Shown here piece after piece: positions 35,705-44,406 of a stretch of 64,000 bases of DNA. A program made the position numbers and the translations under genes. Numbering within the stretch: position 1 is the stretch's first letter; every line of letters starts with the position of its first letter. Under the pieces are notes generated by a model that was not told the DNA's origin, searched no databases, and saw only the letters and a program-made list of their open reading frames with translations. Origin of the DNA: Kuafuiihalomonas sp039024635 (GTDB lineage: Bacteria > Myxococcota > Kuafuiibacteriia > Kuafuiibacteriales > Kuafuiibacteriaceae); the NCBI GenBank assembly GCA_039024635.1, contig JBCCQA010000025.1, forward strand, positions 18,183 through 82,182, given 5' to 3'.

Positions 35705-36880
35705 CTAGGCTGGGATCTCGAAGAGGCCCGCCGCGCCCATGCCTCCCCCGACGCACATCGAGACCACTCCGAAGCGCTGGCCCCGGCGGCGGAGCTCATG
35801 AAGCAAGGTCGCGGAGAGCTTGGCGCCGGTGCAGCCCAAGGGGTGGCCGAGGGCTATGGCGCCCCCGTTGACGTTAATCTTGTCGTCGGGGATGCCGAGC
35901 TCCTGCTTGCAGTACCGGGCTTGGGACGCGAAGGCCTCATTGATCTCGAACAGGTCGATATCATCGATCTTCATGCCGACCAGGTCGAGCAGTCCCCTGA
36001 TGGCGGGGACGGGGCCGATACCCATAATCTCGGGGGGGACGCCCTTGACCACGAAGGCTCTGAAGAGAGCGAAGGGCGCGATGCCCATCTCTTGGGCCTT
36101 GTTCTTGGACATGAGCACAGCCGCCGCCGCGCCGTCGTTCATGGGGGAGGCGTTGCCCGCGGTGACGGTGCCCTTCTGAGAGAAGACGGGTCGAAGCTTG
36201 GCCAAGTCCGCGACCGTGGTGCCGGGACGCGGTGACTCGTCTTGGGTGAATTCGACGGTTTCAAAATTTCCATCCCGCTGAACCCGGGCCTGGACGGGCA
36301 CGATCTCTTCCTTGAACTTGCCCTTTTCGATGGCCTCCACCGCTTTGCGCTGGGACTCGGCGGCAAACTCGTCCTGCATCTCGCGAGAGATGCCGAACTG
36401 CTTGGCCACGCGCTCGGCCGTGTGTCCCATGCCGATGTAGGCCTCGGGTCGTTCGTCGACTAGGGAGGGGTTCAGGCTGGTCTTATTGCCGCCCATGGGA
36501 ACGGCCGACATGGACTCCACGCCCCCCGCGACCATCGCGTCCATGAGGCCGGTCTGTATCGCCATCGCGCCGTGGGCGATGGCCTGCAAACCACTGGAGC
36601 AGTAGCGGTTGATCGTCTCGGCCGGCACTTCGTCGGGTACGCCGGCCAGAAAGCCGACGTTTCGAGCCACATTGAGTCCCTGCTCGCCCTCGGGGAAGGC
36701 GCAGCCCAGGACCAAGTCCTGCAAGTCCTCGCCCTTCAGGCCCGGGACCCGCGCGATGGCTTCTTTGACCGCTGCTGCCCCGAGATCGTCGGGGCGGGTG
36801 TCTTTGAGGGTGCCTTTGTTGGCTCGACCGACCGCAGTGCGGACCGAGCTGGCGACGACGACATCCATTGGAAAGTTCAT
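35705..36880 (-). CDS. fadA: Acetyl-CoA acyltransferase (thiolase)
   Basis: 391 residues from the ATG at 36880, preceded by AGGAG about ten bases upstream. The last step of beta-oxidation: thiolytic cleavage of 3-ketoacyl-CoA. Catalytic Cys94 is in NRYCSSGLQA; the C-terminal histidine is in GGAIALGHPLGCTGA and the second cysteine in SMCVGGGMG. The open frame runs far upstream through the neighbour but is antisense-like there. It lies 38 bases downstream of the 3-hydroxyacyl-CoA dehydrogenase gene. Confidence 0.93.
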   Translation of the reverse strand: MNFPMDVVVASSVRTAVGRANKGTLKDTRPDDLGAAAVKEAIARVPGLKGEDLQDLVLGCAFPEGEQGLNVARNVGFLAGVPDEVPAETINRYCSSGLQAIAHGAMAIQTGLMDAMVAGGVESMSAVPMGGNKTSLNPSLVDERPEAYIGMGHTAERVAKQFGISREMQDEFAAESQRKAVEAIEKGKFKEEIVPVQARVQRDGNFETVEFTQDESPRPGTTVADLAKLRPVFSQKGTVTAGNASPMNDGAAAAVLMSKNKAQEMGIAPFALFRAFVVKGVPPEIMGIGPVPAIRGLLDLVGMKIDDIDLFEINEAFASQARYCKQELGIPDDKINVNGGAIALGHPLGCTGAKLSATLLHELRRRGQRFGVVSMCVGGGMGAAGLFEIPA

Positions 36881-36918
36881 GCTAGTTGATCTCCTAATCT
36901 CCAGAGCCTGGGCTCGAT

Positions 36919-39282
36919 TCAGTTCCTGAGGGGCTTGTTGCTCATCAGGAGTGACTGGATTCGGGCTTGGGTCTTCTCTTCTCCACACAAAGAAAGGAAG
37001 GCCTCGCGCTCCAGGTCCAGGTAGTGCTGCTCCGTGAGCTCCGTCCCCGGAAGCACGTCGCCGCCACACAGGATGTGGGCGACCTTCTTGGCGATGAGGG
37101 CGTCGTGCGCCGAGGCGTAGCCGCCTTCGACCATGCTCCATACCTGCATGCCGATGGTCCAGGCCGCATCGGTGCCTGCCGCTCGGAACACCGGCGGTCG
37201 CGGAGGCCGATATCCGGCTCGGGCCAGTCCGAGCGCCCTCTGCTTGGCGTGATGCAGGAGCAGGTCCCGGTTTAGACTCACGCCATCGGTGGGGTAGAGA
37301 AAGCGAAGCCGCTTTCCCTCTTCGGCGCCGGTCGCCACCTTGGCGGTGGCGATGTTGAGCGAAGCGGCGCCGACCATGGGCAGAAGGTCCACGTCTTTGA
37401 CGTCGGCCACGGGGCTCGTCCAGCGGTCGACCATCCGCAAGCAGCCCCCTCCGCCCGGGACCAGTCCAGCCCCGACTTCGACCAGCCCGATGTAGGTCTC
37501 GGCGTGGGCCTCGGCCGCGTCGCAGGCCATCACGATCTCGGCGCAGCCACCAAAGGTGTACTGAAAGGGAGCCGCGACCACCGGCACCTTCGCGTACTTG
37601 AGGCCTTGGAGTGCGTTCTGGAGGGCGCTGATGGCGGTCTCGACCTGACCCCATTCGTTCTGCTGGGCGGCCATGAAGATCAGCATTAGGTTGGCGCCAG
37701 CACCAAAGTGGTCGCCGTCGTTCCCGACCACCAAGGCTTCGAAGTTGTTTTCGGCCTCCACCACTGCGTCGCTCATCATCTGGATGACGTCGGCGTCGAT
37801 GGTGTTCATCTTGGTGTGAACCTCTAGGCATAGGGCGCCGTCGCCCAGGTCGACCAGAGAGGCGCCTAGATTGCTCTTCACGATGCGCTTGGAATTCTCC
37901 TTGAGGGCGGCGAGGCGGAGGTGCCGCGGGTCCTGGGGAACGGGAGCCGCCTGTTTGGCGCCGACGTCGTAGAAAGTTTGGGTCGATAGCGGCCCTTCGT
38001 AGAAGGAGCTACGGCCCGACTCGAGCATGTCGATGACGTTGGAAGGCACCTCGAAGCCTTCCTTCTTCATGCGGGCCACGCTGTCGCCGACCCCGATGGC
38101 GTCCCACATTTCGAAGGGGCCGAGGTCCCAGTTGAAGCCCCAGCGCATGGCGTTGTCGACCTGGACGATGTCGTCCGAGATCTCCCCCAGCCGGCGGGCG
38201 GTGTAGCAAAGCATGTGGGCCGTGGCCTTCCAGGCAAACTCGGCGGCCTTGTCGTCGGCGCCGAGCAGCGCTTTCACCCGTTCACCCACGTCTTCGATAT
38301 TCCGGACCGTGCCCAGGGAGTCGAAACGGACCTTGGTTTGGGGACGATACTCGCCCTTCTCGTAGTCCAAGACCTGAACGTCGCTACCGACCTTCTTGTA
38401 GAAGCCGGCCCCTGCTTTACGCCCGGTCGCTCCGGCCGCGACCAGCTTCTCGATGAAGGCTGGGGTCTGGAAGACGTCTCGCTCCTCGTCTTCGGGAAGG
38501 TTGTCGTAACAGTTCTTCGCGACGTGGAGGAAGGTGTCGATCCCGACGAGGTCCGCCGTTTTGAAGGCGGCCGACTTGGGTCGACCCATGGGCGGGCCGG
38601 CGATCTTGTCGACTTCTTCAATCGACAGGCCCATCTGCTGCATCAGGTCGATGGACTTCATGATCGAGTAGATGCCGATGCGGTTGGCGATGAAGTTGAC
38701 GGTGTCTTTGCCGAAGACCACGCCCTTGCCCAGGGTCTCGCCAAGCTGTCGGGCCCGCGCGACGACGGCCTCCGAGGTATGGGCGCCGGGGATGATCTCG
38801 AGGAGGCGCATGTAGCGGACGGGGTTGAAGAAGTGGAGGACGATGAACCGCTCCTTGAGGTCCTTGGGCAGGCCCTCGGTCATTCCTTCGATTTTCATGC
38901 CGCTGGTGTTCGAAGCCAGGATGGCGTTCTTGCCCAAGTGCTCCTTCACCCGTCCGAAGAGCTGACGCTTGATGTCCATGTTCTCGACCACGACTTCGAT
39001 GACGAGGTCGCAATCCGCGATGCGGGCCAGGTCGTCGTCGAAGTTGCCGGTCTGGATGAGTCGAGCGGCGGAAGGATCGAAGAAGGTGGCCGGCTTTGAC
39101 TTGAGGGCCTTGGCCAAGGACTCGTTGGCAAGCCGGTTCCGCGACTTGGGGTCGGGGCCGGCGTCTTTGGGCACGATGTCCAGGAGAAGGGTCTTGATGC
39201 CCGCTCCGGCGAGATGGGCCGCGATCCCGGTTCCCATGAGTCCTGCGCCGAGAACAGCGGCTTTTTCGATGCGATCCGTCAT
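36919..39282 (-). CDS. fadN: 3-hydroxyacyl-CoA dehydrogenase/enoyl-CoA hydratase (FadN/FadB-like)
   Basis: 787 residues in FadN order: the NAD-binding dehydrogenase first (GAGLMGTGIA near residue 12, SNTSGMKI, HFFNPVRYMRLLEII, GFNWDLGPFEMWDA), then an enoyl-CoA hydratase domain from about residue 490 (GDHFGAGANL, GGCAEIVMACD). It performs steps two and three of beta-oxidation on fatty acyl-CoA. With the thiolase downstream it makes a two-gene beta-oxidation unit, and its acetyl-CoA could feed the long isocitrate lyase. No acyl-CoA dehydrogenase is in the window. Confidence 0.92.
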   Translation of the reverse strand: MTDRIEKAAVLGAGLMGTGIAAHLAGAGIKTLLLDIVPKDAGPDPKSRNRLANESLAKALKSKPATFFDPSAARLIQTGNFDDDLARIADCDLVIEVVVENMDIKRQLFGRVKEHLGKNAILASNTSGMKIEGMTEGLPKDLKERFIVLHFFNPVRYMRLLEIIPGAHTSEAVVARARQLGETLGKGVVFGKDTVNFIANRIGIYSIMKSIDLMQQMGLSIEEVDKIAGPPMGRPKSAAFKTADLVGIDTFLHVAKNCYDNLPEDEERDVFQTPAFIEKLVAAGATGRKAGAGFYKKVGSDVQVLDYEKGEYRPQTKVRFDSLGTVRNIEDVGERVKALLGADDKAAEFAWKATAHMLCYTARRLGEISDDIVQVDNAMRWGFNWDLGPFEMWDAIGVGDSVARMKKEGFEVPSNVIDMLESGRSSFYEGPLSTQTFYDVGAKQAAPVPQDPRHLRLAALKENSKRIVKSNLGASLVDLGDGALCLEVHTKMNTIDADVIQMMSDAVVEAENNFEALVVGNDGDHFGAGANLMLIFMAAQQNEWGQVETAISALQNALQGLKYAKVPVVAAPFQYTFGGCAEIVMACDAAEAHAETYIGLVEVGAGLVPGGGGCLRMVDRWTSPVADVKDVDLLPMVGAASLNIATAKVATGAEEGKRLRFLYPTDGVSLNRDLLLHHAKQRALGLARAGYRPPRPPVFRAAGTDAAWTIGMQVWSMVEGGYASAHDALIAKKVAHILCGGDVLPGTELTEQHYLDLEREAFLSLCGEEKTQARIQSLLMSNKPLRN

Positions 39283-39366
39283 GATTGATTCTCCAGTCAG
39301 TTTCGAACCCTACGCATCTGGGGGGCCGCGGGGCAATCGACGCGGTGTGGCAGATGTTGCGGGGCC

Positions 39367-40866
39367 TTGGTATCCATCCCTGCGGGAATGCACCTGATCC
39401 AAGCGGCCTACCACCGACCCTCGACCGCCGCGTACCAACGGACGGAATGGGCGGGTTGGGTCCTAACCGTCATTTCGGTGGTTCTGGTGCTCGTAGAGCT
39501 CCTCTTCTCCTGGGGCCCCCAAGCCCACGCTGCCTTCTTGGTGGCCGACAGGGTCCTGGTGGCGCTCTTCGCCCTGGATCTGGTCCTTCGGGTGCTGAGC
39601 TACGCCCCACCGGAACTGGTCGTCTTCGAGGCCAATCCCGCCAGGCTCCTGTCGACCCACGTGATGAGTCGGCTGCGCTTTCTCTTTCTGCCCTTTCAGC
39701 TCATCGACCTCATCACCATCCTGTCCTTCGTCCCCGCCCTTAGAGCCCTTCGGGCCCTCCGGCTGCTCCGGCTGGCCCGAGGCATCAAGATGTTCAAGTA
39801 CGCGGATCCCATCCGAGGGCTGTTTCGAGCCTTGGAGGAAAGTTGGCTCCTTTACGGGACCATCTTCAGCTTCCTCCTCTCGGCAGTGGTGGTGGGGGGG
39901 ACGAGCCTCTTTCTGCTCGAACAGGGTTCCAATCCATCGATTGCGAGGTTGGCCGACGGCTTGTGGTGGGCCCTGGTCACCATCACCACGGTGGGCTTCG
40001 GGGACATCACGCCGGTCACGACCGGAGGCCGAATCGTCGGCGTAGCCGTCATGGTGGCCGGCATGTTCACCTTGGCGCTGGCGGCGGGCGTCGTCAGCGT
40101 CACCCTGCTCGGCGTGGTGACTCGCCTGAGAGAGGAGCAGTTCAGAATGTCCACCCACACCGCCCACGTCGTGGTTCTCGGCTACGACAGCGGCTCGAGC
40201 ATGCTCCTGAACGCCCTCCTGGAAGAGGTCTCAACCGAGGAGCAAGAGGTCGTCCTCATGGGACGGGGCGAGCGACCGAGGGATCTGCCTTCGGACTTCA
40301 CCTGGGTGAATGGCGATGCGACCAAGGAACAGGAGCTGGGCAAGGTGCGTCTGGCCTCGGCCGACACCGTGCTGGTGGTGGCGCCCCGTCGCGTCGAGCC
40401 CCAGGCCGCCGATGCCCGGAGCATCCTGACCCTGTTCACGCTTCGTTCCTACCTTCAAAAACAGCCCCAGGTTTCTCGCCGAAAACGGGAGGTCTACGTC
40501 GTTGCGGAGATCTTGGACGCCGAGAACGTGGGCCACGCGGCCCGGGCGGGCGCTAACGAAGTCATCGAAACGACTCGACTGGGCTTCGCCATGATGGCCC
40601 ACGCGGTTCGGGCCAAAGGGACGGCCGACATCATGACCAAGGTGGCTGCGGCGGGGGCGCTCAGCATGTACATCGGCTGCCAGGAGGTTCAGGCCTCGAC
40701 CTACCGAGAGGCGAGCGACCGACTGCGGGAGCGCTACGACGTCACGGTGATCGGCATCCGAGAGCGGGAGGCGGTCAGGCTCGGTCCCCCGCCCGATCAC
40801 CCGGTGGGGCCGAACACGGAGTGGATATACCTCGCCCCCACGCCCTGCCTGCCCGAGTCGGCATGA
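39367..40866 (+). CDS. Voltage-gated-type potassium channel with RCK/TrkA-N domain
   Basis: 499 residues. Segments S1-S6 lie in residues ~28-245. The S4-like helix ALRALRALRLLRLAR (126-140) carries repeated arginines, and the selectivity filter TTVGFGD is at 207-213. The C-terminal ~240 residues form a Rossmann RCK domain (HVVVLGYDSGSS), although its glycine motif is loose. It conducts K+ across the inner membrane, probably gated by a nucleotide or ligand. The start at 39367 may be 39388 (second Met). Confidence 0.9.
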   Translation: MVSIPAGMHLIQAAYHRPSTAAYQRTEWAGWVLTVISVVLVLVELLFSWGPQAHAAFLVADRVLVALFALDLVLRVLSYAPPELVVFEANPARLLSTHVMSRLRFLFLPFQLIDLITILSFVPALRALRALRLLRLARGIKMFKYADPIRGLFRALEESWLLYGTIFSFLLSAVVVGGTSLFLLEQGSNPSIARLADGLWWALVTITTVGFGDITPVTTGGRIVGVAVMVAGMFTLALAAGVVSVTLLGVVTRLREEQFRMSTHTAHVVVLGYDSGSSMLLNALLEEVSTEEQEVVLMGRGERPRDLPSDFTWVNGDATKEQELGKVRLASADTVLVVAPRRVEPQAADARSILTLFTLRSYLQKQPQVSRRKREVYVVAEILDAENVGHAARAGANEVIETTRLGFAMMAHAVRAKGTADIMTKVAAAGALSMYIGCQEVQASTYREASDRLRERYDVTVIGIREREAVRLGPPPDHPVGPNTEWIYLAPTPCLPESA

Positions 40867-40908
40867 AAAGGCTGTCCTGGCCGCGGCTCATTGGCTAGCT
40901 CCCCCGCC

Positions 40909-41553
40909 ATGACCCAGTGGCACGAGCGTTGGCGGGACGACCGGATCGGTTTTCACCGAAGCGCCCCGAACCCCAACCTGACACACCATGCCCTGGGGAT
41001 ACGGGGCTGGCCGGGCTCGGTGTTCCTGCCCCTATGCGGCAAGACCCTCGACATGATCTGGCTATCCGAACGCGGGGCCCGGGTCGTCGGCAACGAACTC
41101 GTCCCCAAGGCCGTCCGGGCCTTCTTCGAAGAGAACGGGCTCGAGCCCGAACAGACACCGGTCGATGGCCTGGTTTCCTTGAAGACGAAGGACATCGAGA
41201 TCCTGCAGGGCGACTTCTTCGATCTGCGCAAGGAGCATCTAGGTTCCCTGGACTGGGCCTTCGACCGTGGCTCTCTCATCGCACTCCCGCCCGACCTTCG
41301 TCCCAAGTACTGTCGCCACCTGATCGAGCTCCTGGGCCCAGGCAAGGAGATCCTCCTCGTTCACGTCGAGTACGACCAGGAAAAGATGAAGGGCCCGCCT
41401 TTCAGCGTATCGATCGAAGAGCTCCGAAAGCACTTTGATGGCCACGACTTGACCCTGCTCGACGAGCAGCCCGCTCTCCAGCCCGACAGCCCCTTCCGGG
41501 CCCACGGACTGACCTGGCTCACCGAGCGGGTGTGGCGTATCGTGCTCAGCTAG
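40909..41553 (+). CDS. tpm: Thiopurine S-methyltransferase family protein
   Basis: 214 residues from the ATG at 40909 (the TTG at 40891 is an alternative). It opens with WHERWRDDRIGFHRSAPNPNL, the TPMT pattern, and then VFLPLCGKTLDMIWL and the GNELVPKAVRAFF nucleotide strand. It uses SAM to methylate thiols or, in bacteria, selenium or tellurium compounds. It ends 8 bases inside the convergent methyltransferase gene. Confidence 0.9.
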   Translation: MTQWHERWRDDRIGFHRSAPNPNLTHHALGIRGWPGSVFLPLCGKTLDMIWLSERGARVVGNELVPKAVRAFFEENGLEPEQTPVDGLVSLKTKDIEILQGDFFDLRKEHLGSLDWAFDRGSLIALPPDLRPKYCRHLIELLGPGKEILLVHVEYDQEKMKGPPFSVSIEELRKHFDGHDLTLLDEQPALQPDSPFRAHGLTWLTERVWRIVLS

Positions 41554-42337
41554 CCTTCCAGGCCCGGGTGGCCATGGAGCCGACCAGGAATCGATCCACG
41601 AGGACGTCGTCGAGGACGTCTTCGTAGAGATCGACGAGCGTGAAGCCCGCGCGAAGCTGACCCCCGAGCTGAGCGTGGAGTTCGTGGGCCCAGACCACGG
41701 GATCCTGCCGATCGATGAAGAACTGAAGGGTGGCGTCGTCGGCATGATCGACGTCGCAGTAGGGTCGGGGGTGAAGGGCGAAGCGGCCCTCCGCTCGTGC
41801 CCGCTCGTCGAGAGCGAGGGCCCCGGGCTGGCAGAACCCCGCCCAGAGCTCCCCCCGGGGTCGAAGGACCCGAGCGGCCTCGCGCCATAGATGCTCGACG
41901 TCTGGAACGAAGGCATTGGCCGACGGATGGAGGACGACATCGAAGCGGCCCGTCTCGAAGGGCCAGCCTTGGGTCATGTCTGCCTCGACGATCTCGAGCT
42001 CCAATCCGTGGGTATCCGCGAGGTCGACGTCTCGGTCGAGCTGCAGTCGCGAGATGTCCATGACGGTGACGCGAGCACCAGCCGCGGCAAGAAGAGGGCC
42101 CTGTTGGCCACCGGCCGCGGCGAGACCCAGAATCTGCTGGCCCCTCAGGTCCTCGAGCCAGGTCGGGGGAATGGGTTTCTTCGGCGTGAGCACCAGCTCG
42201 GGCTGGCCTCGGCGAGCGGCCTCGATGGCCTCAGGCAACACTCCGATCGTCCAGCGGTTGCCCTTCTCGACCGAGCGGTCCCAGGCCCATCGATTGTAGG
42301 CGACGGGTTCGGCCCGCACCGCATCCGGGGTCCACAT
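41546..42337 (-). CDS. Class I SAM-dependent methyltransferase
   Basis: 263 residues from the ATG at 42337. The N-terminal YNRWAWDRSVEKGNRW, then LGLAAAGGQQGPLLAAAGARVTVMDIS (motif I; GGQQG replaces the usual GxGxG) and DVVLHPSANAFV are typical of a widespread small-molecule methyltransferase group. The substrate is unknown. The frame is open another 110 codons upstream, but the ATG is close to the first domain strand. It converges with tpm, with an 8-base overlap. Confidence 0.8.
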   Translation of the reverse strand: MWTPDAVRAEPVAYNRWAWDRSVEKGNRWTIGVLPEAIEAARRGQPELVLTPKKPIPPTWLEDLRGQQILGLAAAGGQQGPLLAAAGARVTVMDISRLQLDRDVDLADTHGLELEIVEADMTQGWPFETGRFDVVLHPSANAFVPDVEHLWREAARVLRPRGELWAGFCQPGALALDERARAEGRFALHPRPYCDVDHADDATLQFFIDRQDPVVWAHELHAQLGGQLRAGFTLVDLYEDVLDDVLVDRFLVGSMATRAWKAS

Positions 42338-42408
42338 GCGGTGCTCATCGCACCGATCCAGCTTTGGGGATACTTGGCTCTGCGCCAACTTGGTCGCCTG
42401 GCCCATCC

Positions 42409-42705
42409 TCAGCGGCGAGGTTTGCGGTGGCGAGCCACGACCTCGGGCGGCTGCTTTCGGACCCAGCGCACGAACTTCTGAATCTCTTCGTGGCCCAGCA
42501 ACGCTTCGACACTGGAGTAGACCGCCGCGAGCTCTCGTTCGCTGAACAGGGAGTGGATCTTCGTGTGGCAGATCCGATGGATGTTGATCCACGCCTTGCC
42601 TCCCTCGCTCTTGGGGACAAGGTGGTGGCGGTCGACGGTCGGCCCCTCGATGAGGACCCGACCGCAGAGTGGACAAGGCCCGAGCTCTCGGGCCGGCTCA
42701 GCCAT
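42409..42705 (-). CDS. Small HNH-type protein
   Basis: 98 residues starting at the ATG at 42705, which overlaps the stop of the upstream protease gene by 8 bases. CPLCGRVL gives a zinc-binding Cys pair, RHHLVPKSEGG and INIHRICHTKIH give the histidines and asparagine of an HNH nuclease fold. Similar stand-alone HNH proteins are common in Myxococcota and Proteobacteria and their target is unknown. There is no defence partner beside it. Confidence 0.8.
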   Translation of the reverse strand: MAEPARELGPCPLCGRVLIEGPTVDRHHLVPKSEGGKAWINIHRICHTKIHSLFSERELAAVYSSVEALLGHEEIQKFVRWVRKQPPEVVARHRKPRR

Positions 42706-44068
42706 CGAGGCGGAAGGCCACAAAGGAGAGCTGTCCGCTTCGCTCGATCTGCAGGACGATGGGATCGCCCATCTCTCGATCGGAGAGCGCTTGGCGAAGG
42801 GCCTCGAAGTCCGAGACCTCCCGGCTGTTGCAGCGATGGATGATGTCGCCCGGCTGAAGAGGATGAGGTCCAGAGGCCGCGGTGATCAGGACCCCGCCCG
42901 GGACACGCACGTTGGGCAGGAGTCGAGCCATGTCGCCTTCGAGAGACAGACCCAAGACGCCGAGCTCCGGGATGAGATCCTTACGTGGGTCGAGCTGAAG
43001 GGTGAGCCGCTCCATCACGTTGGGACGCTCCACCACCGGAATCTCCAGTCGACGGGTTTGGCCCTCACGCACGACCTCCACCGCGATCGTCGCGCCGATC
43101 TTGCTTTGATAGACGTTCACTTCGAACTGCCGACTGTTCTCCATCCGCTTGCCGTTCAGGGCTACGATGGTGTCGCCGACTTCGAGACCGCCCGAGGCGG
43201 CGGGGCTCCGCGGAAGGACGTCGCTCACGATCACCCCCCAGCTCCGGTTGAGGCCCAGGCCCCCCGCCAAGGCCGGGCTCAGGGTCTGGGTAGCGGCGCC
43301 GATCGTCCCCCGTCGCACGTAGCCGAATGATTTGAGGTGCTCGTACACCGTACGCACGATGTTGCTCGGAACCGCGAAGCCGAGACCTTCGCTTCCCCCG
43401 CTCTGGGACAGGATGAAGGTGTTGATCCCGACCAGTCGGCCTTGGGTATCGACGAGGGGGCCACCGCTGTTGCCCGGGTTGATGGGAGCGTCGGTTTGAA
43501 CGTAGACGACACGGTCGTCCGGTCGAAGCTGACGGGCCACCGCGCTCACGACCCCCATCGATACTGAGCCCTCGAGGCCGAGCGGACTCCCGAAAGCGAG
43601 CACGATCTGCCCAGGTGCAAGCTCGTCCGAGTTGCCAAAGTTCAAGTGGGCGCCCGGGGGCGTCGCAATCTTCAGAAGGGCAAGATCGGTTTCGAGGTCG
43701 ATGCCCAATAGCTCGGCCTCGACCATTCGTCCGCTCGGCTTCACGATCGATTGGAAGGTCGTGCTAAGTCCTGGAGACTGGGGCAGGTGTACGGTGATGT
43801 TCTGTGCGCCCTGAACGACGTGGGCGTTGGTGATGACGTGGCCCTCGGGGGAGACGACGACGCCGGAGCCCGTCGACTGCTGACGGGACAAGAGCTGCCC
43901 ATTCTCGTTGTCGGGTCCGTAGCCGACGGACTCGATCCGAACGACGCTCGTACCCACCTGGGCCGAGAGCTTCTGGAATCCGGTGGAGAGCTCGGTCAGG
44001 GACAGCGGAGCAGCCGGGGCTGGCCCGGCGCAGGCGGTGATGAAAAGGATGAGGACGAGGCAGCGCAC
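42698..44068 (-). CDS. HtrA/Deg-like serine protease with two PDZ domains, probable lipoprotein
   Basis: 456 residues. A short leader ends in ITAC with Cys13, a candidate lipobox. The trypsin-like domain has His83 (ITNAHVVQ), Asp128 (LETDLALLKI) and Ser201 (NPGNSGGPLVD). PDZ-like domains follow at ~250-340 and ~360-450. Such proteases degrade or refold damaged envelope proteins in the periplasm. The stop overlaps the start of the small HNH gene. Confidence 0.9.
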   Translation of the reverse strand: MRCLVLILFITACAGPAPAAPLSLTELSTGFQKLSAQVGTSVVRIESVGYGPDNENGQLLSRQQSTGSGVVVSPEGHVITNAHVVQGAQNITVHLPQSPGLSTTFQSIVKPSGRMVEAELLGIDLETDLALLKIATPPGAHLNFGNSDELAPGQIVLAFGSPLGLEGSVSMGVVSAVARQLRPDDRVVYVQTDAPINPGNSGGPLVDTQGRLVGINTFILSQSGGSEGLGFAVPSNIVRTVYEHLKSFGYVRRGTIGAATQTLSPALAGGLGLNRSWGVIVSDVLPRSPAASGGLEVGDTIVALNGKRMENSRQFEVNVYQSKIGATIAVEVVREGQTRRLEIPVVERPNVMERLTLQLDPRKDLIPELGVLGLSLEGDMARLLPNVRVPGGVLITAASGPHPLQPGDIIHRCNSREVSDFEALRQALSDREMGDPIVLQIERSGQLSFVAFRLDG

Positions 44069-44122
44069 GCACGAGGCGTGCGACGGCCCCGAAGGTCGGT
44101 CAACGACCGGTCCACCGAAGCT

Positions 44123-44335
44123 TCAGGCTCGGTCCTTGTTTCGGCGGCGGAGCCACAGCAATCCGGCCCCAGCCACCGCGGTCACGCCGGCCACGATGGC
44201 CGCCGTTCGCTTGTTTTCGGCAATCAATCGACCCGCCTTGCTCCCGGCATCCTTGGCTCGCTCGACCGAGGTCTCCGCGAAGTCTTTTGTCTTGTCCAAG
44301 ACCTCCCGGGCCTTGGGCTCGAAACGCTCCAGCAT
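44123..44335 (-). CDS. Small membrane protein with one C-terminal transmembrane segment
   Basis: 70 residues from the ATG at 44335. A charged amphipathic N-terminal half (LERFEPKAREVLDKTKDFAE) is followed by a hydrophobic segment (TAAIVAGVTAVAGAGLLWL) and a basic end RRRNKDRA, typical of YtxH/DUF883-like tail-anchored proteins. The function is unknown. The start of the frame lies further upstream, antisense-overlapping nothing. It is between the protease and the ABC-F gene, all on the minus strand. Confidence 0.65.
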   Translation of the reverse strand: MLERFEPKAREVLDKTKDFAETSVERAKDAGSKAGRLIAENKRTAAIVAGVTAVAGAGLLWLRRRNKDRA

Positions 44336-44406
44336 GGTTCCATCGTGCCTCATGCGAACGAAGGCTCCAACGAAGGAAGCCGTATTGGGGCCGATTCCCT
44401 GCCCGG

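Noticed and set aside
36881..37831. Upstream extension of the thiolase frame
   Set aside because: The thiolase N-terminus is intact at 36880 with a Shine-Dalgarno sequence; the extension is a shifted frame of the neighbouring beta-oxidation gene.
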